Positions 39,213 through 49,532 of a DNA stretch of 64,000 nt are shown piece by piece. Both the position numbers and the translations under genes were made by a program. Every line of letters starts with the position of its first letter. The first letter of the stretch is position 1. The notes below the pieces were generated by a model. It saw only the letters and a program-made list of their open reading frames with translations, had not been told where the DNA came from and searched no databases. Source of the stretch: JALHUB01 sp963719465. Its GTDB lineage: Bacteria > Chloroflexota > Dehalococcoidia > DSTF01 > JALHUB01. The stretch is from assembly GCA_963719465.1 (NCBI GenBank), contig OY970386.1:372001-436000 (forward strand), read 5' to 3'.

Positions 39213-39213
39213 C

Positions 39214-40023
39214 ATGAGCGCAAGCGGTCGCGCCGTTTTCAGGCAGCCAGGCGGCATCCAGGGCATCGCCAACGCGCTATCCGACATAGAGGCGGTGGCC
39301 GGCCGAAACCTGCTCACCTACGTGCGGGTGCCGCAGTTGCTGATCTTCTCCAGCATTCAGCCGGTGATCTTCGTGCTGCTGTTCCGCTACGTGTTCGGCG
39401 GCGCCGTCAAAGTCCCGAACGGCAACTACGTCGATTTCCTGATGCCGGGCATCTTTGTCCAGACGACCGTGTTCGGCGCCATAGGCACGGCGGTCGGCCT
39501 GGCCACCGACCTGCAGAGCGGCCTGCTGGAGCGATTTCGCTCGTTGCCGATGTCGCGGGCGGCGGTGCTGGCGGGCCGGACGACGGCCGAACTGGGGCGA
39601 AATGCGGTTGTGCTGGCGCTGATGCTCATCGTGGGGTTTGCCGTCGGCTGGCGACCGCACACCGACGCGCAGTCATTCATCGTCGCGATGGCCCTCGTGC
39701 TTCTGTTCGGCTACGTGTTCTCGTGGATATTCGCCGGCGTTGGGCTGTTGACGCGCGATCCGGAGTCGGCACAGGCGGCGTCATTCCCGGTGCTGGCGAT
39801 ACTCGTGTTCGCGTCGTCGGCGTTCGTACCGACTTCGACGATGCCCGGCTGGTTGCGGGTGTACGCGGACCATCAGCCGGTGTCGGTCACGATATCGGCG
39901 GTGCGCACGCTGCTGCTGGGCGGCTCGGCGTGGCCCGACGTATTCAAGACGCTGGCCTGGATGGCAGGCATTCTGGCTGTGTTCGCGCCGCTTTCGGTGT
40001 GGCGATACCAGCGGACGACGTAG
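39214..40023 (+). CDS. ABC-2 type transporter permease (DrrB-like)
   Basis: 269 residues with six hydrophobic segments and the ABC-2 family signature around GLLERFRSLPMSRAAVLAGR. It forms the membrane channel for the ATPase encoded just upstream. Substrate unknown. Confidence 0.9.
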   Translation: MSASGRAVFRQPGGIQGIANALSDIEAVAGRNLLTYVRVPQLLIFSSIQPVIFVLLFRYVFGGAVKVPNGNYVDFLMPGIFVQTTVFGAIGTAVGLATDLQSGLLERFRSLPMSRAAVLAGRTTAELGRNAVVLALMLIVGFAVGWRPHTDAQSFIVAMALVLLFGYVFSWIFAGVGLLTRDPESAQAASFPVLAILVFASSAFVPTSTMPGWLRVYADHQPVSVTISAVRTLLLGGSAWPDVFKTLAWMAGILAVFAPLSVWRYQRTT

Positions 40024-40054
40024 AGGCGTCGGCGTTCGAGCTAAAGAGGTCGAA

Positions 40055-40216
40055 GTGAGGAACGTCTTCCTGGTCGCGCTTGTCGTGCTGGTGGGGTTGC
40101 TGTGGAGCGGGACGATTCATGCGGAGATGAAGTGGACGGCGACGATGTTCGGGTTGGCGCTGTTTTCGCTAATGGCGAACGAGGGGATTTACGCCCGGCC
40201 GCACAAGCGCCACTAG
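40055..40216 (+). CDS. Small hydrophobic membrane protein
   Basis: 53 residues from the GTG at 40055 with AGAGG upstream. Two hydrophobic stretches (VFLVALVVLVGLLW and TATMFGLALFSLMA) make a helical hairpin. It lies 31 bases after the ABC permease and may be part of that operon. Unknown function. Confidence 0.6.
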   Translation: MRNVFLVALVVLVGLLWSGTIHAEMKWTATMFGLALFSLMANEGIYARPHKRH

Positions 40217-40354
40217 CCCGATTACCCCAAACCGCTCGTAAGATGGCAAAGCCGAGGTCTTGCAGCTTCGGCGTCGCTTATTTCCGCTTCGATGGTCGGC
40301 GGGCGGCGCAGCGCCCCTTGTCTCACGTAGCATGGATGTGCGATAAAGGGGCGA

Positions 40355-41881
40355 ATGCTCGCCAAAGTACTTTCTTGCGCCGTGGTCGGCCTCGAAGGCG
40401 CCGTCGTCGAAGTCGAGGTCGATATTGCCTCCGGGCTCTCCGCGTTCTACATCGTCGGGCTGCCGGACACCGCCGTCCAGGAGGCGAAGGAGCGCGTGCG
40501 CTCGGCGGTGCGCAACTCCGGCCTCCAGTTCCCATCGCGGCGCATCACCGTCAACCTGGCGCCGGCGGACATCAGGAAGGAAGGGCCTGCATACGACCTG
40601 CCGATAGCCGTCGGCATCATGCTGGCGTCGCAGCAGGTCGTCGCCGACCTTTCGAATGCGCTCTTTCTCGGCGAGCTGGCGCTGGACGGTCAGGTGCGCC
40701 ACGCGCACGGCATCCTGTCGATGGTCGCGCTGGCGAAGGAGCTGGGGCTGGCGACGGTGTTCGTGCCGGAGGCGGACGCAGCGGAGGCGGCGCTGATCGA
40801 AGGGGTGACGGTGCTGCCCGTGAAGTCGCTGTCGCAGCTTGCGGCGCATCTTAGTGGATTCGAACCCATCGCGCCGTTCGTCGCAGGGGCGCTCGAGGCC
40901 GCGGTCGAGGAGCCGGTCTGGGACGGCGCCGATTTCGCGGACATCAAGGGACAGGAGCACGTGAAGCGCGCGCTGGAGGTGGCGGCGTCCGGCGGACACA
41001 ACCTGCTGATGACGGGCCCGCCGGGAAGCGGCAAGACGCTGCTGGCGCGGGCGATGCCTTCGATACTGCCGCCGATGAGCCCGGAAGAGGCGCTGGAGGT
41101 GACGAAGATCTACAGCGTCGGCGGGCTGCTGCCGGCGGACACGCCGCTGATCCGGCGACGACCGTTCCGGTCGCCGCACCACACTGTGTCGCACGCGGGG
41201 CTGGTCGGCGGCGGACGGCAGGTGCGCCCGGGCGAGATAACGCTGAGCCATCGCGGCGTCCTCTTCCTGGATGAGCTGCCGGAGTTCGGGCAGACGGTGC
41301 TCGAGGTGCTGCGCCAGCCGATGGAGGACCGGATGGTCACGATCAGCCGCGCCCACGGCACGACGACGTTCCCCAGCAACTTCATGCTCGTCGCGGCGAT
41401 GAACCCGTGCCCCTGCGGCTTCTACGGCGACCCGACGAAGGAATGCAGCTGCTCGGAATCGACTGTCAGCCGCTATCAGAAGCGGATCTCCGGGCCGCTG
41501 CTGGACCGCATCGACATCTTCGTCGAGGTGCCGCGGGTGGAGTACGAGAAGCTGGCGGCGATGTCGCCGGGCGAGCTGTCGGCGAAGGTGCGCGAGCGGG
41601 TGAAGGCGGTGCGAAAGCGTCAGGCGGCGCGGTTCAACGGGACGCGGCTGACGTGCAACGCGGAGATGACGCCGACGGAGGTGCGGGAGTACTGCCAGTC
41701 GAGGCTATCGGAGCCGGCGACGGGGCTGCTGCGGCTGGCGATGAACCAGCTGGGCCTTTCGGCGAGGGCGTTTCACCGGGTGCTGAAGCTGTCGCGGACG
41801 ATAGCGGACCTGGCGGGAAGTGATGAGATCGGGCCGTCGCATCTGGCGGAGGCGGTGCAATATCGGCACAGGGGGGCGTGA
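40355..41881 (+). CDS. comM: YifB/ComM family Mg-chelatase-like AAA ATPase
   Basis: 508 residues. ComM is a hexameric helicase that promotes branch migration during natural transformation. The N-terminal domain begins MLAKVLSCAVVGLEG and has FYIVGLPDTAVQEAKERVR; the AAA core has Walker A TGPPGSGKTLLAR near residue 220 and FLDELPEFGQTVLEVLRQP, and the C-terminal chelatase-type domain (RLTCNAEMTPTEV) is complete. Naming as ComM is by family; a natural-competence role here is inferred. Confidence 0.93.
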   Translation: MLAKVLSCAVVGLEGAVVEVEVDIASGLSAFYIVGLPDTAVQEAKERVRSAVRNSGLQFPSRRITVNLAPADIRKEGPAYDLPIAVGIMLASQQVVADLSNALFLGELALDGQVRHAHGILSMVALAKELGLATVFVPEADAAEAALIEGVTVLPVKSLSQLAAHLSGFEPIAPFVAGALEAAVEEPVWDGADFADIKGQEHVKRALEVAASGGHNLLMTGPPGSGKTLLARAMPSILPPMSPEEALEVTKIYSVGGLLPADTPLIRRRPFRSPHHTVSHAGLVGGGRQVRPGEITLSHRGVLFLDELPEFGQTVLEVLRQPMEDRMVTISRAHGTTTFPSNFMLVAAMNPCPCGFYGDPTKECSCSESTVSRYQKRISGPLLDRIDIFVEVPRVEYEKLAAMSPGELSAKVRERVKAVRKRQAARFNGTRLTCNAEMTPTEVREYCQSRLSEPATGLLRLAMNQLGLSARAFHRVLKLSRTIADLAGSDEIGPSHLAEAVQYRHRGA

Positions 41882-41901
41882 GCTGCTTTCCCCCGAAAGA
41901 C

Positions 41902-41930
41902 TTGTCGAACGCCGTAGGAGGCGTTATAAT
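41902..41930 (+). promoter_or_regulatory. Promoter of the toxin-antitoxin pair
   Basis: TTGTCG (41902-41907), 17 bases, TATAAT (41925-41930), 33 bases before the antitoxin start. Phd/YefM antitoxins usually repress such a promoter. Confidence 0.7.
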
Positions 41931-41962
41931 AGACCAGCGCAGACCAGAATAGAGGTGTCATC

Positions 41963-42196
41963 GTGAAGCAAGTCGGAGTCTATGAAGCGAAAACACATCT
42001 TCCCAGCCTTCTTGACGAGGTCGAGCAGGGCGAGACAATAACAATCACCCGTCATGGGCGGCCGATAGCCCGGGTTGTCCCGATCAGGGAACGGCGGAGC
42101 GTGCACGAAACCATCGAAGCCATAGAGGCGTTTCGCAAGGGCCATACTCTCGGCGATATCTCAATCAAGGAGGTCATAGAGGAGGGGCGAATATAG
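41963..42196 (+). CDS. Phd/YefM-type antitoxin
   Basis: 77 residues from the GTG at 41963 (GAGGTG upstream). The N-terminal half (VGVYEAKTHLPSLLDEVEQG, then ETITITRHGRPIARVVP) is the Phd/YefM DNA-binding fold; the C-terminal 25 residues would wrap the toxin. The stop overlaps the toxin start by one base. Confidence 0.92.
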   Translation: MKQVGVYEAKTHLPSLLDEVEQGETITITRHGRPIARVVPIRERRSVHETIEAIEAFRKGHTLGDISIKEVIEEGRI

Positions 42197-42606
42197 TGCC
42201 GTTCGTGCTTGATGCTTCTGTCGCACTGGCCTGGTGCTTCGAGGACGAGAAAGACGCTTCCGCTCATCGGATTCTCCGTCGGTTAGATGACGAGTCGGCC
42301 GTTGCGCCAAATATCTGGTTTCTGGAAGTGGCCAACGGTCTCCTGCTTGCCCAGAGGCGTGGACGTTTGAGTCAGGCTGAGCTGTCACAAGTTGTGGGGT
42401 TCCTGAGAGACTTGCCGATTGCCTGCCATGAAGTGAATCTCGAACTAGCTCTTGGTTCGGTCTTGGAGCTCGGAGAAAGGCATGAGTTGAGCGCCTACGA
42501 TGCGGCCTACCTGGACCTCGCCATGCGAACCGGATTGCCGCTGGCGACACAAGACAACGCGCTGCGCGCCGCGGCAGAACAGGTGGGCGTTTCTCTGCTG
42601 GTCTAG
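42196..42606 (+). CDS. PIN-domain (VapC-type) ribonuclease toxin
   Basis: 136 residues. PIN-domain acidic residues are visible: Asp in FVLDASVALAW (residue 6), Glu in WFLEVANG, Asp in LSAYDAAYLDLA and Asp in ATQDNALR. Such toxins cleave tRNA or rRNA when freed from the antitoxin encoded just upstream. Confidence 0.92.
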   Translation: MPFVLDASVALAWCFEDEKDASAHRILRRLDDESAVAPNIWFLEVANGLLLAQRRGRLSQAELSQVVGFLRDLPIACHEVNLELALGSVLELGERHELSAYDAAYLDLAMRTGLPLATQDNALRAAAEQVGVSLLV

Positions 42607-42619
42607 ACCGTTCAGCCGT

Positions 42620-43249
42620 CTACCGTCGCTGCGGCGAGCGCTTCATCGTCCAATAGTGGAAGCCACTGTTCGGCAGGTCGCCTTCCTCCACCACCTGGAA
42701 GGCGTGTCGCTGGTAGAACGGCACGTTCTTGGCCTTGTCGGCTTCCAGGTAGCACGGCAGCCCTTCACGGTCGGCGACGGCGAACACCGGCTGCATGAGC
42801 GCGCCGCCGACGCCCTGGCCCTGTTGCAGCGGGTCGACGCCGAGCGTCCACAGGTACCAGTGGCGCTCCGGCGCGTCGCGCTGACGCAGGCCGTCGAAGT
42901 GGCGCTTCATGAGCATGAGGCGCTGGAACGCTTCCTGACCCATCGCCTGGGGCATCTCCATCATTCCGGCGGCGGTGAGCGTCTCGCGGGTCATCGGTGG
43001 GCTGTCCGGCGGGAGCCAGATGGCGGCGCCGTCGACGGAATCGGCGGTGGTGTAGACTTCGCCGAAGAGCAGACCGTAGCGGGTCGTGCGGTCGAACATC
43101 CAGGTCAGCGGGCGGGCGCGGGTCGCAGCGTCGGGCAGGAGAAAGAGCGCCATCGGGTTGTCGAAGAAGGCACGCCCCAGCATCTTGCCGGCGGCTTCGA
43201 CTTGCGGCGCTTCAAGGCGCCGGATATCGGCGATGGAGCTCATGGTCAA
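42620..43249 (-). CDS. GNAT-family N-acetyltransferase
   Basis: 209 residues. The acetyl-CoA site is LWTLGVDPLQQGQGVGGALM, with the R/Q-x-x-G-x-G/A turn, and the C terminus has LEADKAKNVPFYQRHAFQVV. It has a longer N-terminal part than minimal GNATs. Substrate unknown. Convergent with the toxin gene. Confidence 0.88.
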   Translation of the reverse strand: MTMSSIADIRRLEAPQVEAAGKMLGRAFFDNPMALFLLPDAATRARPLTWMFDRTTRYGLLFGEVYTTADSVDGAAIWLPPDSPPMTRETLTAAGMMEMPQAMGQEAFQRLMLMKRHFDGLRQRDAPERHWYLWTLGVDPLQQGQGVGGALMQPVFAVADREGLPCYLEADKAKNVPFYQRHAFQVVEEGDLPNSGFHYWTMKRSPQRR

Positions 43250-43371
43250 CGTCCTCGGCAGCGATTCTACCCGGCTGAGCGGCGTCGCGCCACGGTCGGC
43301 AGCAAGCGGGTCTCGTTGTGATAAGCTTCAGATAGGAGACCCGCCTTTCGACCGGACTGCGAAGGAACGCA

Positions 43372-44082
43372 TTGCGCCGAATCCGACCCGTCTACCTGCT
43401 TCCCGCCGTGCTGGCGATGGCGCTCGTCCTCACGCCTAAAGACATTCCCTTCGACGGCGCGGGGATCGCGTTCATCGGTGACAGTCTGACGCTTGGAGCG
43501 GCCGCAACGTCGCCGGAGCACGCCTTCCCCTCGCTCGTCTCCGAAGACCTCGACGAGCTCGGCGTGGAGGAGGAGGCGCGGTTGTTCCTCTCGTTCGACC
43601 CGAGCACTGATATCGTTGCGGCGCGGGACGCCATGAAGCACGACCGTCGTTTCGTGATCATCGAGCTGGGCGTGCACGCTGTGATCGACCAGCAACTTAC
43701 TGCCGCGCAGTTCCGTCTGATGTACGCGTCGCTGCTGGACTGCGTGACGGGCGGGGACACTGTCGTCGTCGCTGGCACGGTGCCGTGGATCGGCTTCTCT
43801 CTCGATTCGATTGACTATCAACGCGGGGACCTGTTCAGCCAGATAATCGCGCAGGAGGCGTCGAAGCGAGGCGTGGCGGTTGCCGACATCTGGGATGCGA
43901 CGAAGCTTCAGCTGAGCCTAATTTCGACGCCGCTGGACAAGACGTTCCTCGGCACCGGGGAGGGCGACAACATTCATCCCAACAACGCCGGGCACGCAGT
44001 GATAGCGCAGGTCTACGAGCAGGCGATCAAGAAGGAGCTGGCGGACCCGCCGAATCGGCCGTTCGACCGGCAGTGCCACTAG
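43372..44082 (+). CDS. SGNH/GDSL hydrolase
   Basis: 236 residues from the TTG at 43372. An N-terminal hydrophobic stretch (VYLLPAVLAMALVL) suggests export or a membrane anchor. The SGNH nucleophile is in IAFIGDSLTLG, and the late catalytic DNIHPNNAGH contains the His. It likely cleaves an ester; the substrate cannot be told. Confidence 0.85.
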   Translation: MRRIRPVYLLPAVLAMALVLTPKDIPFDGAGIAFIGDSLTLGAAATSPEHAFPSLVSEDLDELGVEEEARLFLSFDPSTDIVAARDAMKHDRRFVIIELGVHAVIDQQLTAAQFRLMYASLLDCVTGGDTVVVAGTVPWIGFSLDSIDYQRGDLFSQIIAQEASKRGVAVADIWDATKLQLSLISTPLDKTFLGTGEGDNIHPNNAGHAVIAQVYEQAIKKELADPPNRPFDRQCH

Positions 44083-44138
44083 GTGCGCGGCCGTGGGGCC
44101 TTGTCAGGCTGGGAAACGAGGCGGTAAGATGGCTGCGG

Positions 44139-44800
<662 letters not shown>

Positions 44801-45285
44801 GACGGTTGACTCTTCGGCGAAGATTACGCCTATATACGATCTCCATGCGGATCAGGAAGCGGTAGAAGGAACTCAGGCAGGCAAGCCTGGAGCCGATCGT
44901 GATTGCCGAGGGCTCTTTGCCTGAGAGCCCTTTGCCGTAGGCCCATGTGAAAACCTCCTGGCTTGTGATTCTGTCGGGCGCCTTGCCGATAGCCCCGAAG
45001 AAGTGCTGGAGGGTTCGGGAGTAGCCTTCGACTGTGCGTCTTGAGCCGCTGCGCCTCTCTTTTTCTGCAAGAAATGCATAGAGGACGCGTTCCCAGCCTG
45101 CTGCTTCTTCGCCGATCGGAATGATGGTTGCCGTCATCGTGATCACCTCGCAAACGTAGAATCACGACCATATTCGCTTATTGTGCGCGGAAGTCAAGCC
45201 GAGAGGGCATTGTGGCTCCGCCAGGCCCTTCGACCGCCGCTCCGACTCGTGTTAGGATCCTGACGAAAGCGGAAGGAGGGGCACA

Positions 45286-45366
45286 ATGGCGCGCAAGGAT
45301 AAGGGCGGCAAGAAGGTAAAGAAGCCCAAGCAGGACAAGGTCAAGAAAGCGCAGGGCGGGAAATAG
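45286..45366 (+). CDS. Very short, very basic protein
   Basis: 26 residues (MARKDKGGKKVKKPKQDKVK followed by KAQGGK), half Lys. It is preceded by a near-perfect AAGGAGGGGCAC site, which makes translation likely. A nucleic-acid- or ribosome-binding role is plausible but unproven. Confidence 0.5.
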   Translation: MARKDKGGKKVKKPKQDKVKKAQGGK

Positions 45367-45525
45367 GGCGACATCGATGTCCTAGACGGACCGGTTTGCT
45401 GTAGCGCGTCCGCGAGGCCGCTGCTCGGGGGCGATGAAGCTGTGCTCTTGACCGCACACACAGACGATCGCGAGCGTCGGTGCCAGATGCGGACGGGGTG
45501 ATGGCAAATCTACGGGGAGATTAGA

Positions 45526-46479
45526 CTACTCCACGTTGTTCGTGTCAGTTTCATCTATCCGCCACCCGGAGGCCAGCTTGAGGGCGAACGCGGACTCAAG
45601 CTGATACGGCCGATCGTGAGGGCCGGGACCGAGCAGCCAGGACTGTCGCTGAACATGTGAGGCGCTGAGCACCTTCTCGATGTCTTCGCGGCTGACCTCC
45701 GTCATGTTCATGGCGACAGCGTGGGTCATCCAACTGACTTCAGGCACGCGCTGAAACCGAAGCTGATATACGATGTCCAACGCGCGCCCTAGAAAGACGC
45801 AGCCCATGAAGGTCCTCACCAGCAGCCTCACTAGATGTCGGTCCTGCGCGGGCAGCTCATAGCGTTCCCCGAGATCGTCGGGGTTGACGTGAATCGTGAG
45901 GATGTTTCCCGCCCCTGTCCTGCTTCGCCTCAGAGTGACGAATAGGCCGTGCTTAGTCTTGTTCCATGCCCTCCAGAGACCCAGGTCGCCTGACCTTGTC
46001 CAACTCTGCGCCCCCGAGAAGAGAGCGTTAGACAGTCTGGCCAGTTCATCGATGTCCCGCCGCAGTCGGTCTCGGCTGGAAGGGTGGACTGCCTCCCAGT
46101 TGTCCCGATCTCTGTACGGGAGACCAAGCCGCCGTGCGAGGCTCTCGCCGGTGTGACCATCCTCGGGGACGCTGAGTCGTTGCAGATGGCCGACGCGATG
46201 TCGGTGACCGACGGCCCGCTCTCTGTCGAGGAGCTGTGTGACGTTGCCTTCACGTCGGACCCACTTCTGCAGGACATGCAGCCAGATCGCGATGTCCTCG
46301 TACGTGTTCAAGTATGTCTGGATCAGGTCCAGCGCCAGTGAAGCGCGCAAGTTCGCCTGCTCCTTCGGAGTTCGCTTGAACTGCTCTCGTAGACCCCAGG
46401 CAACGCGTGCGCGGTGCAGCGCTCCGAACTCAATGAAGTTCTCTAGGAACTTCATCTCACGGTTGGCCTGCTCATCCAT
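45526..46479 (-). CDS. Hypothetical protein with helical core
   Basis: About 317 residues from the ATG at 46479 (AGAGGG upstream). Mostly helical, with no membrane segment. RAWNKTKHGLF is reminiscent of helical proteins of the HEPN/Abi type, but the catalytic pattern is not clear. Found in the accessory strip beside tRNA-Arg. I do not recognise a family. Confidence 0.55.
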   Translation of the reverse strand: MDEQANREMKFLENFIEFGALHRARVAWGLREQFKRTPKEQANLRASLALDLIQTYLNTYEDIAIWLHVLQKWVRREGNVTQLLDRERAVGHRHRVGHLQRLSVPEDGHTGESLARRLGLPYRDRDNWEAVHPSSRDRLRRDIDELARLSNALFSGAQSWTRSGDLGLWRAWNKTKHGLFVTLRRSRTGAGNILTIHVNPDDLGERYELPAQDRHLVRLLVRTFMGCVFLGRALDIVYQLRFQRVPEVSWMTHAVAMNMTEVSREDIEKVLSASHVQRQSWLLGPGPHDRPYQLESAFALKLASGWRIDETDTNNVE

Positions 46480-46560
46480 TGACGTGCCCTCTGTGGCGCG
46501 ACTCTCGGTCACGTCATCCATCTCGCGCTGGTGTCTTCCATGACGACTAGGTTGGCGCAC

Positions 46561-46863
46561 CTAGTGACTGAAGCGCAAGGGACAGACACTAAATTGCATT
46601 AGTGTCGAAGGAAGTCAAGGCCGTCGCAGACCGACTGGCGCGCTGAATGAAGGGGCATCGCGCTCGGCCCGTAATGAAGGAGCGTGCGGACGCCTGTGCA
46701 AGCTTTGCGAACAGGAAGACATTCTGACACCAGCCTTGCCAGGCCGTGAGCGCGATAGTAGGATAGGGGGCTGCGCAAGTCGAGTGCGCTGGGAGGTGTG
46801 TGCGGATGAGGTGGCTCGACGCAACGCTGATCCTGCTTGTTAGGGAGGAAAAGGAGGGGCAGC
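46561..46863. other. Intergenic gap
   Basis: About 300 bases without a credible gene; two strong AGGAGG-type sites appear at its right end for the lipoprotein gene. Confidence 0.5.
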
Positions 46864-47589
46864 ATGGGCGAAGGAGGCAGAGACATGATACGCCTATATT
46901 TGGCTCTCACCGTTGCCTTGCTTCCAATGGTGGCCTGCGGCAGTCATACGCCGAACGGATCGGCTAGCACGCCGGTCGGGCCGGTTGCGTCAGTCAGGTC
47001 AGACTCATCCAGCTTCGCTGTCATTACTCTGGACTTTCAGACGCTGCAACTGAAGAACGCCTATGTGACGTATCATCAGGCATGTGACGCCCATCATCAG
47101 CCGGTCAGTGATGACGAGTTGCAGAGCAAAGCCATCAGGTTCTTCGCTGCAACAGACGAGTACGGGTCTGGCCCGTTCATGGTCTCGCATGTTGCTGATT
47201 TCGCAGTGCTCGAAAGGCCCCCGGTCGATTTTGGCGGCGTGGCGGTTTTTGACCCCTGTAGCGGCCTAGTGCTATTTGCCGGGAACATAGTCTGGGCTGG
47301 CCGCGGGGGGCAAGTGTATCCCGCCGATCCTATTCCGGCCGACCGTCTGCAGCGCACGTCAAACCAAGCGCCACCGCCTAGTACGATCGGCGTCGCGGGG
47401 ACTCAGTTCCCAGCCGATCAGAAGGACGCTCTCGCTGCGTGGGATTCCGTGAGGGATCTGAACCTAGTGAATGACCTCGCGGTTCCACCCTACAGCGTCG
47501 CGGTGTATCTGTATCCGCGCACTGTCGGGGACTTTGACCCAGCCGCCGCCGACTGGGTAATTCTCATTCATCATGATCCGACCGGGTGA
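46864..47589 (+). CDS. Putative lipoprotein of unknown function
   Basis: About 241 residues from the ATG at 46864; a second good start lies at 46885 (MIRLYLALTV). A signal peptide (LYLALTVALLPMVA) ends in a lipobox with Cys (VACGS). The mature protein is soluble, with acidic and Pro-rich stretches and the end DWVILIHHDPTG. Unknown function. Confidence 0.65.
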   Translation: MGEGGRDMIRLYLALTVALLPMVACGSHTPNGSASTPVGPVASVRSDSSSFAVITLDFQTLQLKNAYVTYHQACDAHHQPVSDDELQSKAIRFFAATDEYGSGPFMVSHVADFAVLERPPVDFGGVAVFDPCSGLVLFAGNIVWAGRGGQVYPADPIPADRLQRTSNQAPPPSTIGVAGTQFPADQKDALAAWDSVRDLNLVNDLAVPPYSVAVYLYPRTVGDFDPAAADWVILIHHDPTG

Positions 47590-47855
47590 TCGGCGTCGCC
47601 CACATCTGGCCGCACAGAGCGGGACGCACACGAAGACCTGATTGTGTTCTTGTTCCTGCGGAACCGAAACTCCCCTCGGACGATTTGCCACCCTCCGCCA
47701 TCCGCGAGGTTTCGAATCCTCTCAGCAAGGCACAGTCATGTGGCGGCGTTGGCCTTAACGTCGCACTGACAAACGACACCCCGTTCAATCGGTTGGCCCG
47801 ACCTGGCCTTGCCACCGCGAGCAGCGTAGGCACCGAAGCACGTCCTTGTCGATGG
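47590..47855. other. Gap between lipoprotein and IS element
   Basis: No supportable gene. A stretch resembling a tRNA T-loop does not fold as a tRNA. Confidence 0.4.
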
Positions 47856-48885
47856 GTGTAGGGTTTCAGGAGATGTGAGACAGAAGGGAGGTGAATAACG
47901 TCGGGCCTGGGCTGTAGGCTAACGGAAAACGAAGCCCAATAACCTACAGGAGGCCCGACATGCACAAAGCTCGCACACCCTGGCCCATCCAGACAAGAGC
48001 CGCCTACATCGCTGCGTTCGAGGAGGCGCGTCGGCAGTATCCCAGGCTCAGCGCCCGCATCTTTTGCCAGGCGGGAGAGGTGCCCCATTCGACCTTCTCT
48101 CGCTGGTGGGCGGCCTGGCGACGCCACGACAGGAGAGCGCTATCAGACCGCTCCCGCAGGCCTCACCGCTCGCCTACGGCCCTTTCAGGGCATGTTCTAG
48201 ACATCATCCGCGGCGCCCATCGTAAATTCGGCTTCGGAGTAAAGAGGCTCCACGCGTATCTGACAAAGGCCGGGCTGATTACCTGCAGCGTTTCCAGTGT
48301 CTACAGAGTTCTCCGTCGCGCCGGCGCCCTCCTTGCCTGTCCCCGTAAACCTAAGCGTCTCTGGCTGCACTACGCCAAAGCTTCCCCCGGTGATCGGGCT
48401 CAGATGGACCTGCTCTATCTGCCGGAGGGTCGCTACCAACTGACCCTGGTCGACGATTGCAGCCGCGTTCTTGCCGCAACGGTTCTTTCCAGGCGCACCT
48501 GCGCCGCTGTCTGCAAAGCCCTGCCGTGCCTCCTGGAGACCATCCCGTTCGCAATTCGCTGCCTCCAGACTGATAACGGCCCTGAATTCTCAGGCGACCT
48601 CACTGCCCTTCTGAGGCGAAGAGGCATTCGCCACGTCCGGATCAGACCCAGGACGCCTCATCTCAATGGCAAGGTGGAGAGAGTGCAGAGGACGATGCGA
48701 GAGGAGTTCTGGGATGGCGTTCTGGCGGGAACGGTCTTGGAGTGGGAGAAGGGGTTGCAGGCGTATGTGCGCTTCTACAACAAGAAACGGCTGCACAGTG
48801 CTCTTGGCTACAGCGCGCCGCTCGTGTACGCTCAGGAGCGTCTACCTCAGGCCCGGATCTACCACATCTCCTGAAACCCTACACC
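47856..48885 (+). mobile_element. IS481-like insertion sequence, complete
   Basis: About 1030 bases bounded by perfect 23-bp inverted repeats, beginning GGTGTAGGGTTT at the left (47856-47878) and its complement at the right (48863-48885). No obvious target-site duplication. It cuts an Rhs gene on its right side. Contains one transposase gene. Confidence 0.85.
47960..48874 (+). CDS. IS481-family DDE transposase
   Basis: 304 residues. An N-terminal helix-turn-helix (residues 20-75) is followed by an integrase-like catalytic core with Asp in RAQMDLLYLPEG, Asp in LQTDNGPEF and Glu in HLNGKVERVQRTM. The C terminus has YNKKRLHSALGY, typical of IS481/IS3-type enzymes. Complete within its inverted repeats, so it may be active. 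Confidence 0.92.
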   Translation: MHKARTPWPIQTRAAYIAAFEEARRQYPRLSARIFCQAGEVPHSTFSRWWAAWRRHDRRALSDRSRRPHRSPTALSGHVLDIIRGAHRKFGFGVKRLHAYLTKAGLITCSVSSVYRVLRRAGALLACPRKPKRLWLHYAKASPGDRAQMDLLYLPEGRYQLTLVDDCSRVLAATVLSRRTCAAVCKALPCLLETIPFAIRCLQTDNGPEFSGDLTALLRRRGIRHVRIRPRTPHLNGKVERVQRTMREEFWDGVLAGTVLEWEKGLQAYVRFYNKKRLHSALGYSAPLVYAQERLPQARIYHIS

Positions 48886-49480
48886 TACCGTCGCTCCTCT
48901 GCTCGTAGATGCCGCCCGCGTAGTAGGTCCAGCCACCTTCGCTGGAGCCCTCGGCGGCGAGATTGCCCTTGTCATCATACGTGTAGTAGGTAGTCGTTGG
49001 GTACCCGTTGGCATCAGCCGAGTCGCGGCGGATGAGCCTGTTGTCGCCGTCGTAGGCAAGAGACAGGCCATTGCTCTTCACCAGGTTACCGTTGGCGTCG
49101 TATTGATTCCAGGAGTCGTTGTAGTTGGAGGACACCATACTGGTAGGCGCTTGTAGGTGAAGGGGGTCGATGTATTCCATGACTGAGGCGACGGAGCCCT
49201 CCGACCTGGCGCCCAACCTGCCATCCGGGTAGTACTCGTAGCTGGCGTAGTAGCCGCCCGAGTTCGGAGTGGCCGGCGCGGCCGAGGCGAGGCGGTTGAG
49301 GCTGTCGTACTCAAAGACAACGTCGTCCGCCGGGATGACGGTGTTGTCCGTGATGCGGTGGACATTGCCGTAGCTGTACTCGTAATCAAGGTCCTGAACG
49401 TTGCCAGTAGTCGCACTGCCCGTGGTCACATTTGTTACCCGGCCCATGTTGTCGTAGGTGTAGCCGGTGGTCATCGTGCC
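48886..49480 (-). pseudogene. Rhs/YD-repeat shell fragment cut by IS
   Basis: About 200 codons of YD-repeat sequence (YTYDNMGRVTNV, FEYDSLNRLASA, LAYDGDNRLIRR, YTYDDKGNLAAEG) ending at TYYAGGIYEQRSDG where the IS begins. Both its start and C terminus are missing. It is the far-left end of the Rhs array. Confidence 0.85.
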
Positions 49481-49532
49481 GCCATCGCGATGCCAAACAA
49501 GTCCCCTGCGCCTCGACCCGAACGGGTAGTTC

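Noticed and set aside
47690..47740. tRNA-like T-arm
   Set aside because: A GGTTTCGAATCC-like stretch is present, but no acceptor or anticodon stem can be formed.
47564..48127. Long minus-strand open frame across the IS left end
   Set aside because: It crosses the IS boundary and has no ribosome site or family-like sequence.
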